From positions 1 through 33,364 of the forward strand of contig CANQIJ010000006.1 in assembly GCA_947624025.1 (NCBI GenBank): 33,364 nt of DNA, given 5' to 3'. Position 1 is the first letter of the stretch. Each line of letters begins with the position of its first letter. The DNA is from an uncultured Lachnospiraceae bacterium. GTDB lineage: Bacteria; Bacillota; Clostridia; Lachnospirales; Lachnospiraceae. The position numbers and the translations under genes were made by a program. Shown here piece after piece: positions 6,666-14,973 of this stretch. The notes below the pieces were generated by a model that worked only from the letters and a program-made list of their open reading frames with translations, had not been told where the DNA came from and did no database searches.

Positions 6666-7229
6666 ATGAGAAAGATTACAAAATTTGCGTCATTGGTACT
6701 GGTTGGCGCAATGGTATTTTCCATGCCTGCTATGGCAAAAGAGGTAGGCGCTCCTGTTGCAGTATATCTGGAGCCTTCTTCTGACGTAGGAGATCCTGCG
6801 GTAACGGTTGCAGCGATCGACCAGGATAAGCTGGTTAGCGAGTATACGGCGAATGCGATTACGGGAATCTGGGCAATGGACAAGGTAGTTCCTGTTGCAC
6901 AGGGCGGCGACATCATCCTTGACGGCAAGCAGACCAACGTTACCTTTGTTCTTCAGAAGCCTGAGCTGTCCCGCGTATATTCCGCAAAGGATTATGCAAA
7001 GTCCGTTGGCGGCACGGTTCTGAACGTAGTAAAGATTGGTACGCATGTAGGATTTGGCACAGCAAACGTTAATTTCTATATGCCTGGTATCACGGGAACA
7101 GAGAATATCCACGTTCTTCAGTATACTGACGGTACATGGACAGACCTCAATGTTACCGAGATCAGAGCGGATCATGTAGTAGCCGATCTGACAAGCATGG
7201 GCACATTCGCTTTTATAGTTGAGCCCTAA
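6666..7229 (+). CDS. Secreted protein of unknown function
   Basis: 187 residues. It has a textbook Gram-positive signal peptide (MRKITKFASLVLVGAMVFSM, then PAMA with likely cleavage before KEVG). The mature ~163 residues are beta-rich and lack cysteine. The C-terminal ~35 residues (HVLQYTDGTWTDLNVTEI and VADLTSMGTFAFIVEP) resemble the small beta-domains that close some clostridial surface and exported proteins. There is no sortase motif or lipobox, so it is probably released or loosely held. It stands alone between its own strong promoter and its own terminator. AAGGAG lies 10 bp before the ATG. Codon choice appears more biased than in the neighbours (GTA, CTG and GTT repeated), which would fit high expression. 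Confidence 0.7.
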   Translation: MRKITKFASLVLVGAMVFSMPAMAKEVGAPVAVYLEPSSDVGDPAVTVAAIDQDKLVSEYTANAITGIWAMDKVVPVAQGGDIILDGKQTNVTFVLQKPELSRVYSAKDYAKSVGGTVLNVVKIGTHVGFGTANVNFYMPGITGTENIHVLQYTDGTWTDLNVTEIRADHVVADLTSMGTFAFIVEP

Positions 7230-7289
7230 GTATTACCCAAGTATTACATACGGCTTATGATTTCCAGTATCTTTTTGCAAGCACAATAG

Positions 7290-7322
7290 CAGCAGGCTGT
7301 CAATTGGCAGCCTGCTGTTTTT
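7290..7322 (+). terminator. Rho-independent terminator of the secreted-protein gene
   Basis: Stem CAGCAGGCTG with CAGCCTGCTG (7290-7299 and 7308-7317), extended by a T-G and a C-G pair around an AATT loop, followed by TTTTT at 7318-7322. It lies 60 bp after the stop codon. The minus strand lacks a T-run here, so it acts mainly rightward. Confidence 0.9.
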
Positions 7323-7348
7323 ATAACCCGAAAATAAACCGATAAGAA

Positions 7349-10300
7349 TCACTGCAAAAACTGTCGGAGCACACTCATAAAGATCTCCATATCAAGCGGC
7401 TTTGCGATATGCGCGTTCATACCGTTCTTGAGAGCTTCCTCCTTATCCTCCTCAAGCGCATTTGCGGTCATGGCGATGATCGGGATCGTGTTGACATCCT
7501 CTCTGGGGAGCGCACGGATCGTCCGGGTCGCCTCATAGCCGTTCATGGTCGGCATCTGGATATCCATCAGGATAACGTCATAATAATGCTCTGCCGACGC
7601 CTTGACCATCTCCACGGCATCTGTTCCGTCAGGCGCCGATTCCACCACGAATCCCGATTCCGTCAGTATCATCTCGGCGATCTCGCGGTTCATCTCGATA
7701 TCCTCCACCAGAAGGACTCTCCTGCCGCCGAAATCCTCCTTCGTCCACGCCCGGACCTCTTCCTCTTCTTCCTGTTCGTTCGCCGCAAGCAGCGCGGCTT
7801 TTAAGTTGGACATAAAGAGCGGCTTTGCGCAGAACGCCGTTACGCCCGCCTTCCGCGCCTCCTCCTCAATATCCGACCAGTCATACGCCGTCATGATGAT
7901 CACGGGCGCATGCGGGCCTACCGCCTCACGGATCAGTCTTGCCGTCTCCACGCCGTTCGTCTCCGGCATCTGCCAGTCGATGATATAAATGTGATACGGG
8001 TCATTTTCCTCATCGGCAAGCCGGGCGCGATATACGGCTTCCCGCCCGGACGTCGTCCACTCGGAACGCATCCCGATATCCTTAAGCATCCGGCTGACGC
8101 TGTCACAGATATTCAGATCATCATCCACCACAAGAGTCCTGCAGCCCTGCATCTCCTTGATCTGCTTCTCTGTTTCCTCCACATTCTGAAGCTTCAGACT
8201 GAATTCCACACTGAAGGTACTGCCCACGCCCGGCTTGCTCTCAACGCTGATCTTCCCATCCATCATCTCCACGATATTTTTGGTGATCGCCATGCCCAGT
8301 CCCGTACCCTGAATACCCGACTGCGTCACCGTCGTCTCGCGTTCAAAGGGCTCAAAGATATGCTTCACAAACTCAGGCGACATACCGATACCGTTATCTC
8401 TGACGGTAAATACATATTCTCCGTATCCTTCCCGCACCGCCCGCTTCTGCATGATGCGGAAGGAAATACAGCCGTCCGCCGGCGTATATTTCACCGCATT
8501 GCTCAAAAGATTGATAAACACCTGATTGAGCTTCAGCGGATCGGCTATGATGTCCTCATTCTGCACGTCATAGGTTTCGATGTCCAGCTTGATCTGCTTT
8601 GCCTTCACCTGGGGCTGTATGATATTGACCAGATTATGCATCAGCTCCGCCAGATTGCAGGGCTGCTCCTTGATCTGGATCTTGCCGCTCTCGATCCTGC
8701 TCATGTCCAGGATATCGTTGATGAGGCTCAACAGATGATTGCTGGAGGAAAGCACCTTCTGAAGGCAGTCCTTCACCTGCTCACGATTGTCGAGATGACT
8801 CGCCGCGATCGTGGTAAATCCGATAATGGCATTCATGGGCGTACGGATATCATGGGACATATTGGACAGGAACGTAGTCTTGGCGCGGTTTGCATGCTGT
8901 GCCTGCACTAACGCGTCCTGAAGCGCCCGCGTCTGCGCCCGGCGTTTTTTGACCATCTCGGTCACGTCCTTGGTCACTACCATAACCATAATGTCGCCCG
9001 TATCGTAATCGCGCGTCATCAGATAGGACTGGCTGACGCAGATATCCTCCGCAGATACGGAGGTCCCCACGTCCTTGCTCCAGTATTCGGTCGTCACCTC
9101 CGCCTCACCGTTCTCAAACCGTTTCGTCAGTCTGGAGAAATCGGATGCATACGAATACTCCTGCAGAGACTCATCCGCTATAAAATCCTTCCACTTCTCA
9201 AATACTTCGGACGCCCTGCAGGGCGCTTCCAGGCCCACCTGCTTTAACAGAGAGACCGGCTGTCCGTCTATGGTACGGACGATATCTTCCTCCATAAGGT
9301 CCTGTGTCAGATTAAACTCAAACGTACAGATCGCGGAAGCCGTCAGCGCGATACGGTACTGTCTTTCCTTACGGTCGGCAACCGACAGCTGTGCCTGGCT
9401 GCGCAGCTCACGTTCCTTGACCTCGGTGATATCCTGACGGACAAAGAGCGCCTTGCTCGCCCTGCCGTTCTTCTTCTCCAGACAGATAACGTTCACATGC
9501 TCCCAGGTCTCTGTATCCCTGCTCGTCACATGAAGCTCAAACCGGAGGTTATTGTGTTTTTCCATTGCGATGATGATAGCCTCTTTGCTGATCTGTCCCG
9601 CGAATCTCTGACGTTCGCCCTCGTCCGACAGCAGCGAGCTTAAATATGCGCGCAGCTCCTCATACGTTCCTTCCACCGGAAGTCTGCTGTCCTCGGGGCG
9701 CGTCCCCGCCAGATATCGGTAAGTGCCGTCTTCAAAATCGATCAGCGCATAACGGGAGAACAGAGTGTTGACACCGCTTATGATATAACTCATCTCAAGG
9801 TTTTCCCGTTCCAGCTTCCTTCTCTCATATCCCTCCCGGATAAGGAGCACAATAATATAGATAACAAACAGCACGATCAGCGCCGCCTCCAGACGGATCC
9901 CCACCAGATTCTCGTCCCTGATCATCTGCTGCGTCACGCTCTTGGGAAAGGTCTGCACCAGCACATAACCGTTGCTCGGAAGATATCTGACGCATATATT
10001 GTCCGTCAGGCTTGCCTCATCGCATATAAAAGCGCCCTCCTTGCCGTTATCGAACACCTCCTGGACTTTTTGCGCGGTATCGGGATCGATCACGCCATTT
10101 TCGACCAGCGCTTCCGTAATCGTGCCGCTGTAAGGCTCTCCGCCGGAGCTGGCAATGATCCGGCCGTCCGGCATACACAGGAACGTGCCCGCTTCCTCGC
10201 CGAAATATGTGGTCGACAGCATATCCTGCAGATATTCCTCCGCCAGAAAAGCGCCTCTGAGTACGCCGATGATCTCGCCTTCAAAATATACGGGCGCATA

Positions 10301-10750
10301 GAAGCAAACCATTGTCTCGTCATAGTAGGGGGAATGGAAAACAATGGTGATCCCGCTTCTGCCCTCCATGCCGTTGATGTAGAATTTTCTCTCCGTTGCG
10401 TCCGATGTGAGTCCGCTCGACGTATGATCCGTGCCGTCCTTTTCCGCAAACAGCATGGCGTCAAACAGAACGTTCTCTTCCATCTTCTGAAGCATGGAAA
10501 CGTCTACGACCGGACTTTTCAGACTCTGACCAAGATAGTAGGCATAAGCGTTGATATGACTGAGCCCGCTCGTCAGTTCTTCGTCGATACGGTAAGCCGT
10601 CACACGCGCCGAATCCGACGCATAGTTCTTATTGCGTTCCTCCATCCGTTCCCGGTTCTCTCCCGTATACCAGTAAAACAGAATCGTCATGGCGATCAGC
10701 ACCAAAAGCAGCGAACCGATCTGCCAGATCGTCTTTCTTTTTTTATCCAT
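7349..10750 (-). CDS. Hybrid sensor histidine kinase with extracellular Cache-type domain and two receiver domains
   Basis: 1133 residues. Order: transmembrane helix ~8-27, extracellular sensory region ~30-290 with Cache-like features, second helix ~295-318, two PAS-like regions (~320-600), HisKA with His633 in SNMSHDIRTPMNAIIGF, and an ATPase domain (NQVFINLLSNAVKYTP, DNGIGM, GTGLGMAI). The first receiver has Asp925 in IIDWQMPETNG and the second has Asp1063 in VILMDIQMPTMNGYE. It senses an external small molecule and would relay phosphate internally and onward. No histidine phosphotransfer protein or DNA-binding regulator lies next to it, so its output is unknown. The start at 10750 (MDKKRKTIWQ) has GAGGGG 7 bp upstream. 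A terminator-like hairpin stands immediately before this ribosome binding site. Confidence 0.92.
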   Translation of the reverse strand: MDKKRKTIWQIGSLLLVLIAMTILFYWYTGENRERMEERNKNYASDSARVTAYRIDEELTSGLSHINAYAYYLGQSLKSPVVDVSMLQKMEENVLFDAMLFAEKDGTDHTSSGLTSDATERKFYINGMEGRSGITIVFHSPYYDETMVCFYAPVYFEGEIIGVLRGAFLAEEYLQDMLSTTYFGEEAGTFLCMPDGRIIASSGGEPYSGTITEALVENGVIDPDTAQKVQEVFDNGKEGAFICDEASLTDNICVRYLPSNGYVLVQTFPKSVTQQMIRDENLVGIRLEAALIVLFVIYIIVLLIREGYERRKLERENLEMSYIISGVNTLFSRYALIDFEDGTYRYLAGTRPEDSRLPVEGTYEELRAYLSSLLSDEGERQRFAGQISKEAIIIAMEKHNNLRFELHVTSRDTETWEHVNVICLEKKNGRASKALFVRQDITEVKERELRSQAQLSVADRKERQYRIALTASAICTFEFNLTQDLMEEDIVRTIDGQPVSLLKQVGLEAPCRASEVFEKWKDFIADESLQEYSYASDFSRLTKRFENGEAEVTTEYWSKDVGTSVSAEDICVSQSYLMTRDYDTGDIMVMVVTKDVTEMVKKRRAQTRALQDALVQAQHANRAKTTFLSNMSHDIRTPMNAIIGFTTIAASHLDNREQVKDCLQKVLSSSNHLLSLINDILDMSRIESGKIQIKEQPCNLAELMHNLVNIIQPQVKAKQIKLDIETYDVQNEDIIADPLKLNQVFINLLSNAVKYTPADGCISFRIMQKRAVREGYGEYVFTVRDNGIGMSPEFVKHIFEPFERETTVTQSGIQGTGLGMAITKNIVEMMDGKISVESKPGVGSTFSVEFSLKLQNVEETEKQIKEMQGCRTLVVDDDLNICDSVSRMLKDIGMRSEWTTSGREAVYRARLADEENDPYHIYIIDWQMPETNGVETARLIREAVGPHAPVIIMTAYDWSDIEEEARKAGVTAFCAKPLFMSNLKAALLAANEQEEEEEVRAWTKEDFGGRRVLLVEDIEMNREIAEMILTESGFVVESAPDGTDAVEMVKASAEHYYDVILMDIQMPTMNGYEATRTIRALPREDVNTIPIIAMTANALEEDKEEALKNGMNAHIAKPLDMEIFMSVLRQFLQ

Positions 10751-10764
10751 GAAGTATCCCCTCA

Positions 10765-10792
10765 AAAAGTCAGGTCCCCAGACCTGACTTTT
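10765..10792 (-). terminator. Terminator-like hairpin immediately before the hybrid kinase start
   Basis: A perfect 12-bp stem (10765-10776 pairing with 10781-10792) around a 4-nt loop, followed on the minus strand by TTTTT. Only 14 bp separate it from the kinase start codon, so no promoter fits between them. It either ends transcription from the upstream small gene or attenuates kinase expression. Confidence 0.7.
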
Positions 10793-10840
10793 CATATGCT
10801 CCGGTATCTGTGTGTCTCATACGGCATCTCCGGCGTCCTG

Positions 10841-11131
10841 TCACTCCGCCTTCCGATACCTCTTAAAGATCTTATCCTCGCCGCATACATGCTTAGTGCC
10901 GTCCGCATCGGTGATCACATAATCGCCCTCCGCAATAAAAGTACGGCCTCTGCGATGCATGACATAAGGACATACGATCGTACCGTTGTCCCGTTTGACC
11001 TTAACAAGCGCATCGGTAACGATCCATCCCTTGGTTATCACATCCGATAACGGTTCAAAACCGTCCTCCAGTCCCTTACCTGTCTCATACTTCTCAACAT
11101 CCGCCTCAAGCGGCACCCTTGTACACTTCAT
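10841..11131 (-). CDS. Small conserved-looking protein, possibly PGDYG-like
   Basis: 96 residues, soluble, starting MKCTRVPLEADVEKY. The middle reads DVITKGWIVTDALVKVKR and the C-terminal part IAEGDYVITDADGTKHVCGE then FKRYRKAE, which recalls the small PGDYG-type domain (a G-D-Y-V/I turn followed by a D-x-x-G-x hairpin) found in phage-related and stand-alone proteins. I hold that resemblance loosely. No catalytic motif is visible. The start at 11131 has GGAGG 8 bp upstream. It precedes the hybrid kinase in the same direction but is separated from it by the hairpin at 10765-10792. Confidence 0.55.
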   Translation of the reverse strand: MKCTRVPLEADVEKYETGKGLEDGFEPLSDVITKGWIVTDALVKVKRDNGTIVCPYVMHRRGRTFIAEGDYVITDADGTKHVCGEDKIFKRYRKAE

Positions 11132-11200
11132 AGCTGTATCCTCCTCGTGCTCCGTCATGCATTCGTACACACCGTCTTCCCGTCATATCACCGTTCGGGA

Positions 11201-11812
11201 TCAGTCCGCAAGCGCTCTCCTGATCGCCGCCATCAGTTCCCCGTACGTCTCATATGCAGGTATATCCGGGTTGTCTTTCTTGATCTGCTCTGTGCTCTTA
11301 AACAAAAAACCTGCCTTGCTCGCCCTGATCATTCCCATATCGTTGTGGCTGTCGCCGCTGGCGATCGTATCATATCCGATGGACTGAAGCGCCTTCACGG
11401 TAGTCAGCTTTGAGTTCTCGATACGCATCTTAAATCCGGTGATCTCGCCGTCGGGCGCCGTCTCCAGAGAGTTACAGAAAATAGTCGGATAACCGAGCTT
11501 CTTCATGAGCGGGCCCGCAAACTGCGTAAACGTATCACTGATGATGATAACCTGCGTGATACTCCTTAACTCATCCAGAAATTCCTTTGCTCCTGGCATC
11601 GGATCAATGGTCGAGATCGTGTCCTGTATCTCCTTTAACCCGAGTCCGTGCTCTTTCAGGATCCCGATCCGCCAGTTCATCAGCTTATTGTAATCAGGCT
11701 CGTCCCTGGTCGTCCTCGTAAGCTCCGGGATACCGCTGGCCTTGGCAAAAGCGATCCAGATCTCCGGCACGAGCACCCCCTCCAGATCCAAACACACAAT
11801 ATTCATTCCCAT
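11201..11812 (-). CDS. thrH: ThrH-type HAD phosphatase (phosphoserine phosphatase / homoserine phosphotransferase)
   Basis: 203 residues, matching ThrH along its whole length: MNIVCLDLEGVLVPEIWIAF with nucleophile Asp9, TTRDEPDYNKLM, the HAD motif II VIIISDTFTQF, and motif III/IV IASGDSHNDMGMI. ThrH dephosphorylates phosphoserine and can pass phosphate to homoserine, linking serine and threonine biosynthesis in the cytoplasm. The DLEG form of motif I, in place of DxDxT, is typical of ThrH rather than SerB. The start at 11812 has GGAGG 8 bp upstream; an ATG two codons later is also possible. It has its own promoter and stands alone, although the small gene at 10841-11131 lies only 69 bp downstream and could share its transcript. 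Confidence 0.85.
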   Translation of the reverse strand: MGMNIVCLDLEGVLVPEIWIAFAKASGIPELTRTTRDEPDYNKLMNWRIGILKEHGLGLKEIQDTISTIDPMPGAKEFLDELRSITQVIIISDTFTQFAGPLMKKLGYPTIFCNSLETAPDGEITGFKMRIENSKLTTVKALQSIGYDTIASGDSHNDMGMIRASKAGFLFKSTEQIKKDNPDIPAYETYGELMAAIRRALAD

Positions 11813-11893
11813 GTACCGTTCCTCCGTCTGTATATTGTTCTGACGCACTGTTTCTCTTTTAGAGAACATCGCAGCAACCGGATTCTGGAGTCT

Positions 11894-11922
11894 ATTATAC
11901 CCTACCCTTACGGCATCCGCAA
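11894..11922 (-). promoter_or_regulatory. Promoter of the thrH-type gene
   Basis: A perfect -10 TATAAT (11894-11899), 17-bp spacer and -35 TTGCGG (11917-11922, 3 of 6) on the minus strand, directly after the terminator of the upstream operon. The ~75-nt leader holds a short perfect inverted repeat, TTCTCT-TTT-AGAGAA (11852-11866). Confidence 0.65.
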
Positions 11923-11926
11923 CCGT

Positions 11927-11957
11927 AAAAAACGCAGCGGTCCATCGGACCGCTGCG
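11927..11957 (-). terminator. Rho-independent terminator of the sugar-utilisation operon
   Basis: An 11-bp perfect stem (11933-11943 pairing with 11947-11957) with a 3-nt loop, followed on the minus strand by six T. It lies 11 bp after the GH3 stop codon and ends the solute-binding/permease/glycosidase transcript. Confidence 0.92.
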
Positions 11958-11968
11958 CCCATATCCTC

Positions 11969-14089
11969 TTAAAAAGCCACTTCCAGTTTTATGCACTCTT
12001 TACCTGTAAGCTCCCTCGTGCGTCTGTCGGGCTGTCCCGTTCCCACATAGAGCGTATATTTGTCCGAATCAGCCACAAACTCACCGTTGTCGTTGACCAC
12101 ATAGAAGGCATTGCCCGCCACCGTCAGCTGTATCTCCCGGCTCTCACCGGCCTGAAGCGATACTCTGACGAAAGCACACAGGCTGTGATTCGGCACGGCA
12201 AACGAAGACTGCGTATCCTTCACATACACCTGAATGACATCGTCCGTCGCCACACTGCCGCGGTTGACTGCCACCGCTTTGATCACCGCTTTTCTCGCAT
12301 CCCGGTCCGTCTGCGCGATCTTAGCGCTCTCCACGACCACATCGCCGTACGTAAGCCCGTATCCAAAGGGATAGAGCGCATCATTCTTCATATATCTGTA
12401 GGTACGCCCCTTCATGCCGTAGTCTTCAAAGTCGGGAAGCTCATCCAGCGTCTGATAAAACGTTACGGGAAGCTTGCCCGAAGGCGAACAGTCGCCGAAC
12501 AATATATCTGCCACGGGTTTACCGCCACGCGCGCCGGGATACCACAGCTGCAGCACCGCGTCCGCCCTATCCTGCGCTGCGGAAAGATCGATCGAGCTGC
12601 CTGCCATCAGGCACACAATCACCGGCTTGCCGACAGCCAGTACCGCATCCATCAGATCCCTCTGGGATTCGGGAAGCTGCAGGTCAACTTTGTCACCGGA
12701 TGCATAGCTGTTTCCGGTATCTCCCTCTTCCCCTTCCAGCGTCTCATCCAGACCTACGCAGAGGATCACCACATCGCTGTGCTTCGCCACCGTGACCGCC
12801 TCCGAGATCCTGTCGTTTTTCCACGCAAGGCCCTCCACTCTGTCCTTATAGAGATGAGCGCCCTCTGAATACAAAACTCTACCATTATGTCCGACTTTAT
12901 CCTGTATTCCCTCCAACACTGTTATGTATCTGGAAGAAGTTCCGTGATAATTTCCAATCAGCGCCACCCTGCTGTTGGCATTGGGCCCGATCACGCCGAT
13001 CGTCTGACCGGCATTCGCATCAAGCGGCAGTATACCGTTATTTTTAAGGAGCACCACCGACTCCCTTGTAAGCTGATCCGCCACCTTAAGATGTTCTTCG
13101 CATTCCACCTTTTCATAGGGAATGTCATCATATTCGCAGCCGTCCATAAGTCCAAGCAAGTATCTGGTCGTAAAGGCTCTCTCCGCCGCCGCCGTGATCT
13201 CCTCCTCGGTCACAAGACCTTCCTCGTAAGCCTTGAGCAGATGCAGATACGTCACACCGCAGTTGATGTCGCATCCCGCTTTCAGCGCCATTGCCGCAGA
13301 TTCCTCAAAGGATTTCGTCACCATATGATGCTCATGAAAATCTCTGATCGCCCAGCAGTCCGACACAAAATGACCTTCAAATCCCCATTCGCCGCGCAGG
13401 ATGTCGCGTATCAGCGTATTGCTGCCGCAGCAGGGTTCGCCGTTCGTTCTGTTATAAGCGCCCATCACAGACTCCACATCCGCCTCCTGAACGCAGGCCT
13501 TGAACGCCGGCAGATAAGTCTCCGCCATATCCTTTCTGGTCGCCCTGGCATCGAACTCATGACGCACCGCCTCCGGTCCGGAATGCACCGCAAAATGCTT
13601 GGCACAGGCTGCGCTTTTAAGCGTATCGCCGTCACCCTGGAGTCCCATGACATAAGCCACGCCGAGCCTGCTTGTCAGATAAGGATCCTCTCCGTAAGTC
13701 TCGTGGCCGCGCCCCCACCTGGGATCGCGGAAAATATTCACATTGGGGGACCAGAAAGTCAGCCCCTTGTAGATATCCCTGTCATTCTCACCGGAATATG
13801 CGTTATATTTCGCTCTTCCCTCAGTTGCCGCCACATCTCCCGCCCTTTCAAGCAGGTCGGGATCAAACGCCGCCGCCATGCCGATCGCCTGGGGAAAGCT
13901 GGTCGCCACACCTGCCCGCGCTACCCCGTGCAGCGTCTCATTCCACCAGTTGTAAGCCGGAACGTTCAGCCGCTCGATCGCCGGCGCATCATAGCGCAGC
14001 TGCGACGCTTTTTCCTCAAGAGTCATCTTACTTACCAATTCTTTTGCCTTCGCGGCTGCCGTTTTTCTGGCTTCACTTCTTATACCCAT
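11969..14089 (-). CDS. Glycoside hydrolase family 3 (beta-glucosidase / beta-xylosidase type)
   Basis: 706 residues without a signal peptide, so probably cytoplasmic. The N-terminal GH3 barrel shows WWNETLHGVAR, FWSPNVNIFRDPRWGRGHET, YGEDPYLTSRLGVAYV, AKHFAVHSGPE, and nucleophile Asp244 in FVSDCWAI. The second domain contains LLKNNGILPL and ETLEGEEGD, whose glutamates are candidates for the acid/base. The C-terminal fibronectin-III-like domain ends the protein. The ETLHGVA and RDPRWGRGHETYGEDP pattern is shared by the beta-xylosidase-like branch, so xylo-oligosaccharides are as likely as beta-glucosides as substrate. The ATG at 14089 is preferred over a GTG at 14095 because AAGGA is 9 bp upstream of it. 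It is the last gene of the transporter operon and probably hydrolyses the oligosaccharide imported by the upstream genes. Confidence 0.92.
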   Translation of the reverse strand: MGIRSEARKTAAAKAKELVSKMTLEEKASQLRYDAPAIERLNVPAYNWWNETLHGVARAGVATSFPQAIGMAAAFDPDLLERAGDVAATEGRAKYNAYSGENDRDIYKGLTFWSPNVNIFRDPRWGRGHETYGEDPYLTSRLGVAYVMGLQGDGDTLKSAACAKHFAVHSGPEAVRHEFDARATRKDMAETYLPAFKACVQEADVESVMGAYNRTNGEPCCGSNTLIRDILRGEWGFEGHFVSDCWAIRDFHEHHMVTKSFEESAAMALKAGCDINCGVTYLHLLKAYEEGLVTEEEITAAAERAFTTRYLLGLMDGCEYDDIPYEKVECEEHLKVADQLTRESVVLLKNNGILPLDANAGQTIGVIGPNANSRVALIGNYHGTSSRYITVLEGIQDKVGHNGRVLYSEGAHLYKDRVEGLAWKNDRISEAVTVAKHSDVVILCVGLDETLEGEEGDTGNSYASGDKVDLQLPESQRDLMDAVLAVGKPVIVCLMAGSSIDLSAAQDRADAVLQLWYPGARGGKPVADILFGDCSPSGKLPVTFYQTLDELPDFEDYGMKGRTYRYMKNDALYPFGYGLTYGDVVVESAKIAQTDRDARKAVIKAVAVNRGSVATDDVIQVYVKDTQSSFAVPNHSLCAFVRVSLQAGESREIQLTVAGNAFYVVNDNGEFVADSDKYTLYVGTGQPDRRTRELTGKECIKLEVAF

Positions 14090-14113
14090 ATTCACTTTTC
14101 CTTTCAGGTAGTC

Positions 14114-14962
14114 TTAACCCTTTACCGCACCTGCGGTAAGGCCGTCAACGATCTGGTTACTAAACATACAGTATACTATAATGGTAGGTACTATGGCAAT
14201 AACTATCGCCGCAAACATCTGTGAATAATTTGTGTTGTACGGCCCGACGAACTTGGACAGAGACACCGGCAGCGTCTTCTTGGTATCGTCCGAGATAAAT
14301 ACCATCGCGAGCAGCAGTTCATTCCAGTTCGCCACAAAGGTCATGAGACCCGTCACGAACAGTCCCGTTCTGGACAGCGGCAGCGCTATGTGGGTAAAAG
14401 CCTTATAGATAGAGCAGCCGTCGATACATGCCGACTCAAACAGCTCATTGGGCAGTCCCTGAAAGAATCCCGTCATGATAAAGATCGTGACCGGCAGCGA
14501 GAACGTCAGATACGGCAGTATCAGTCCCCACAGATTATTGGATAATCCCACCTTGGCAAATTTGGTAAAAAGCGGGATCAGCACACAGTGCACCGGGATC
14601 ATCATGCCCGTCAGAAAATAGGTCATGGCGATCCCCGAGAATTTCCAGCGCATACGGCCGATCGCAAAAGCCGCCATGGAACCGACCAGCATACTGAGCG
14701 CGAGCGTAACGATACATACGATCGCAGAGTTGAGCGTTGCCCTTCCCAGATAGCCCGCAGTCCATGCAAAGGAATAATTCTCAAACATCAGCTTCTCCGG
14801 CATTGCAAAAGGCGAGATGAACAAAACCTTGTCATCCTTCACGGATGTCAGCACCACCCACACGAGCGGCAGCAGATACAGCAGCGCCATCAGCACCAGA
14901 AAAATATAGATGATCACATTTATGATCTTACTCTTTGTACTTCCGACTTTCTTTCCTCCCAT
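14114..14962 (-). CDS. Sugar ABC transporter permease, MalG-type (CUT1)
   Basis: 282 residues with six predicted membrane helices, the first reading IIYIFLVLMALLYLLPLVWV. The cytoplasmic coupling loop ESACIDGCSIYKAFTHIALP is a good EAA motif of the MalG/LacG subgroup. It pairs with the MalF-type permease just upstream (11 bp gap) to form the translocation channel. The start at 14962 has AGGAGG 7 bp upstream. Confidence 0.93.
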   Translation of the reverse strand: MGGKKVGSTKSKIINVIIYIFLVLMALLYLLPLVWVVLTSVKDDKVLFISPFAMPEKLMFENYSFAWTAGYLGRATLNSAIVCIVTLALSMLVGSMAAFAIGRMRWKFSGIAMTYFLTGMMIPVHCVLIPLFTKFAKVGLSNNLWGLILPYLTFSLPVTIFIMTGFFQGLPNELFESACIDGCSIYKAFTHIALPLSRTGLFVTGLMTFVANWNELLLAMVFISDDTKKTLPVSLSKFVGPYNTNYSQMFAAIVIAIVPTIIVYCMFSNQIVDGLTAGAVKG

Positions 14963-14973
14963 CCTTCCACCTC

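Noticed and set aside
7910..8911. Long open frame on plus inside the hybrid kinase gene
   Set aside because: It is the antisense shadow of the kinase's conserved HisKA, ATPase and receiver coding region, with His/Arg-rich composition and no family motif.
12887..14224. 445-codon open frame on plus across the GH3 gene
   Set aside because: It covers the reverse of the catalytic GH3 domain and crosses into the permease gene; the composition is that of an antisense frame.
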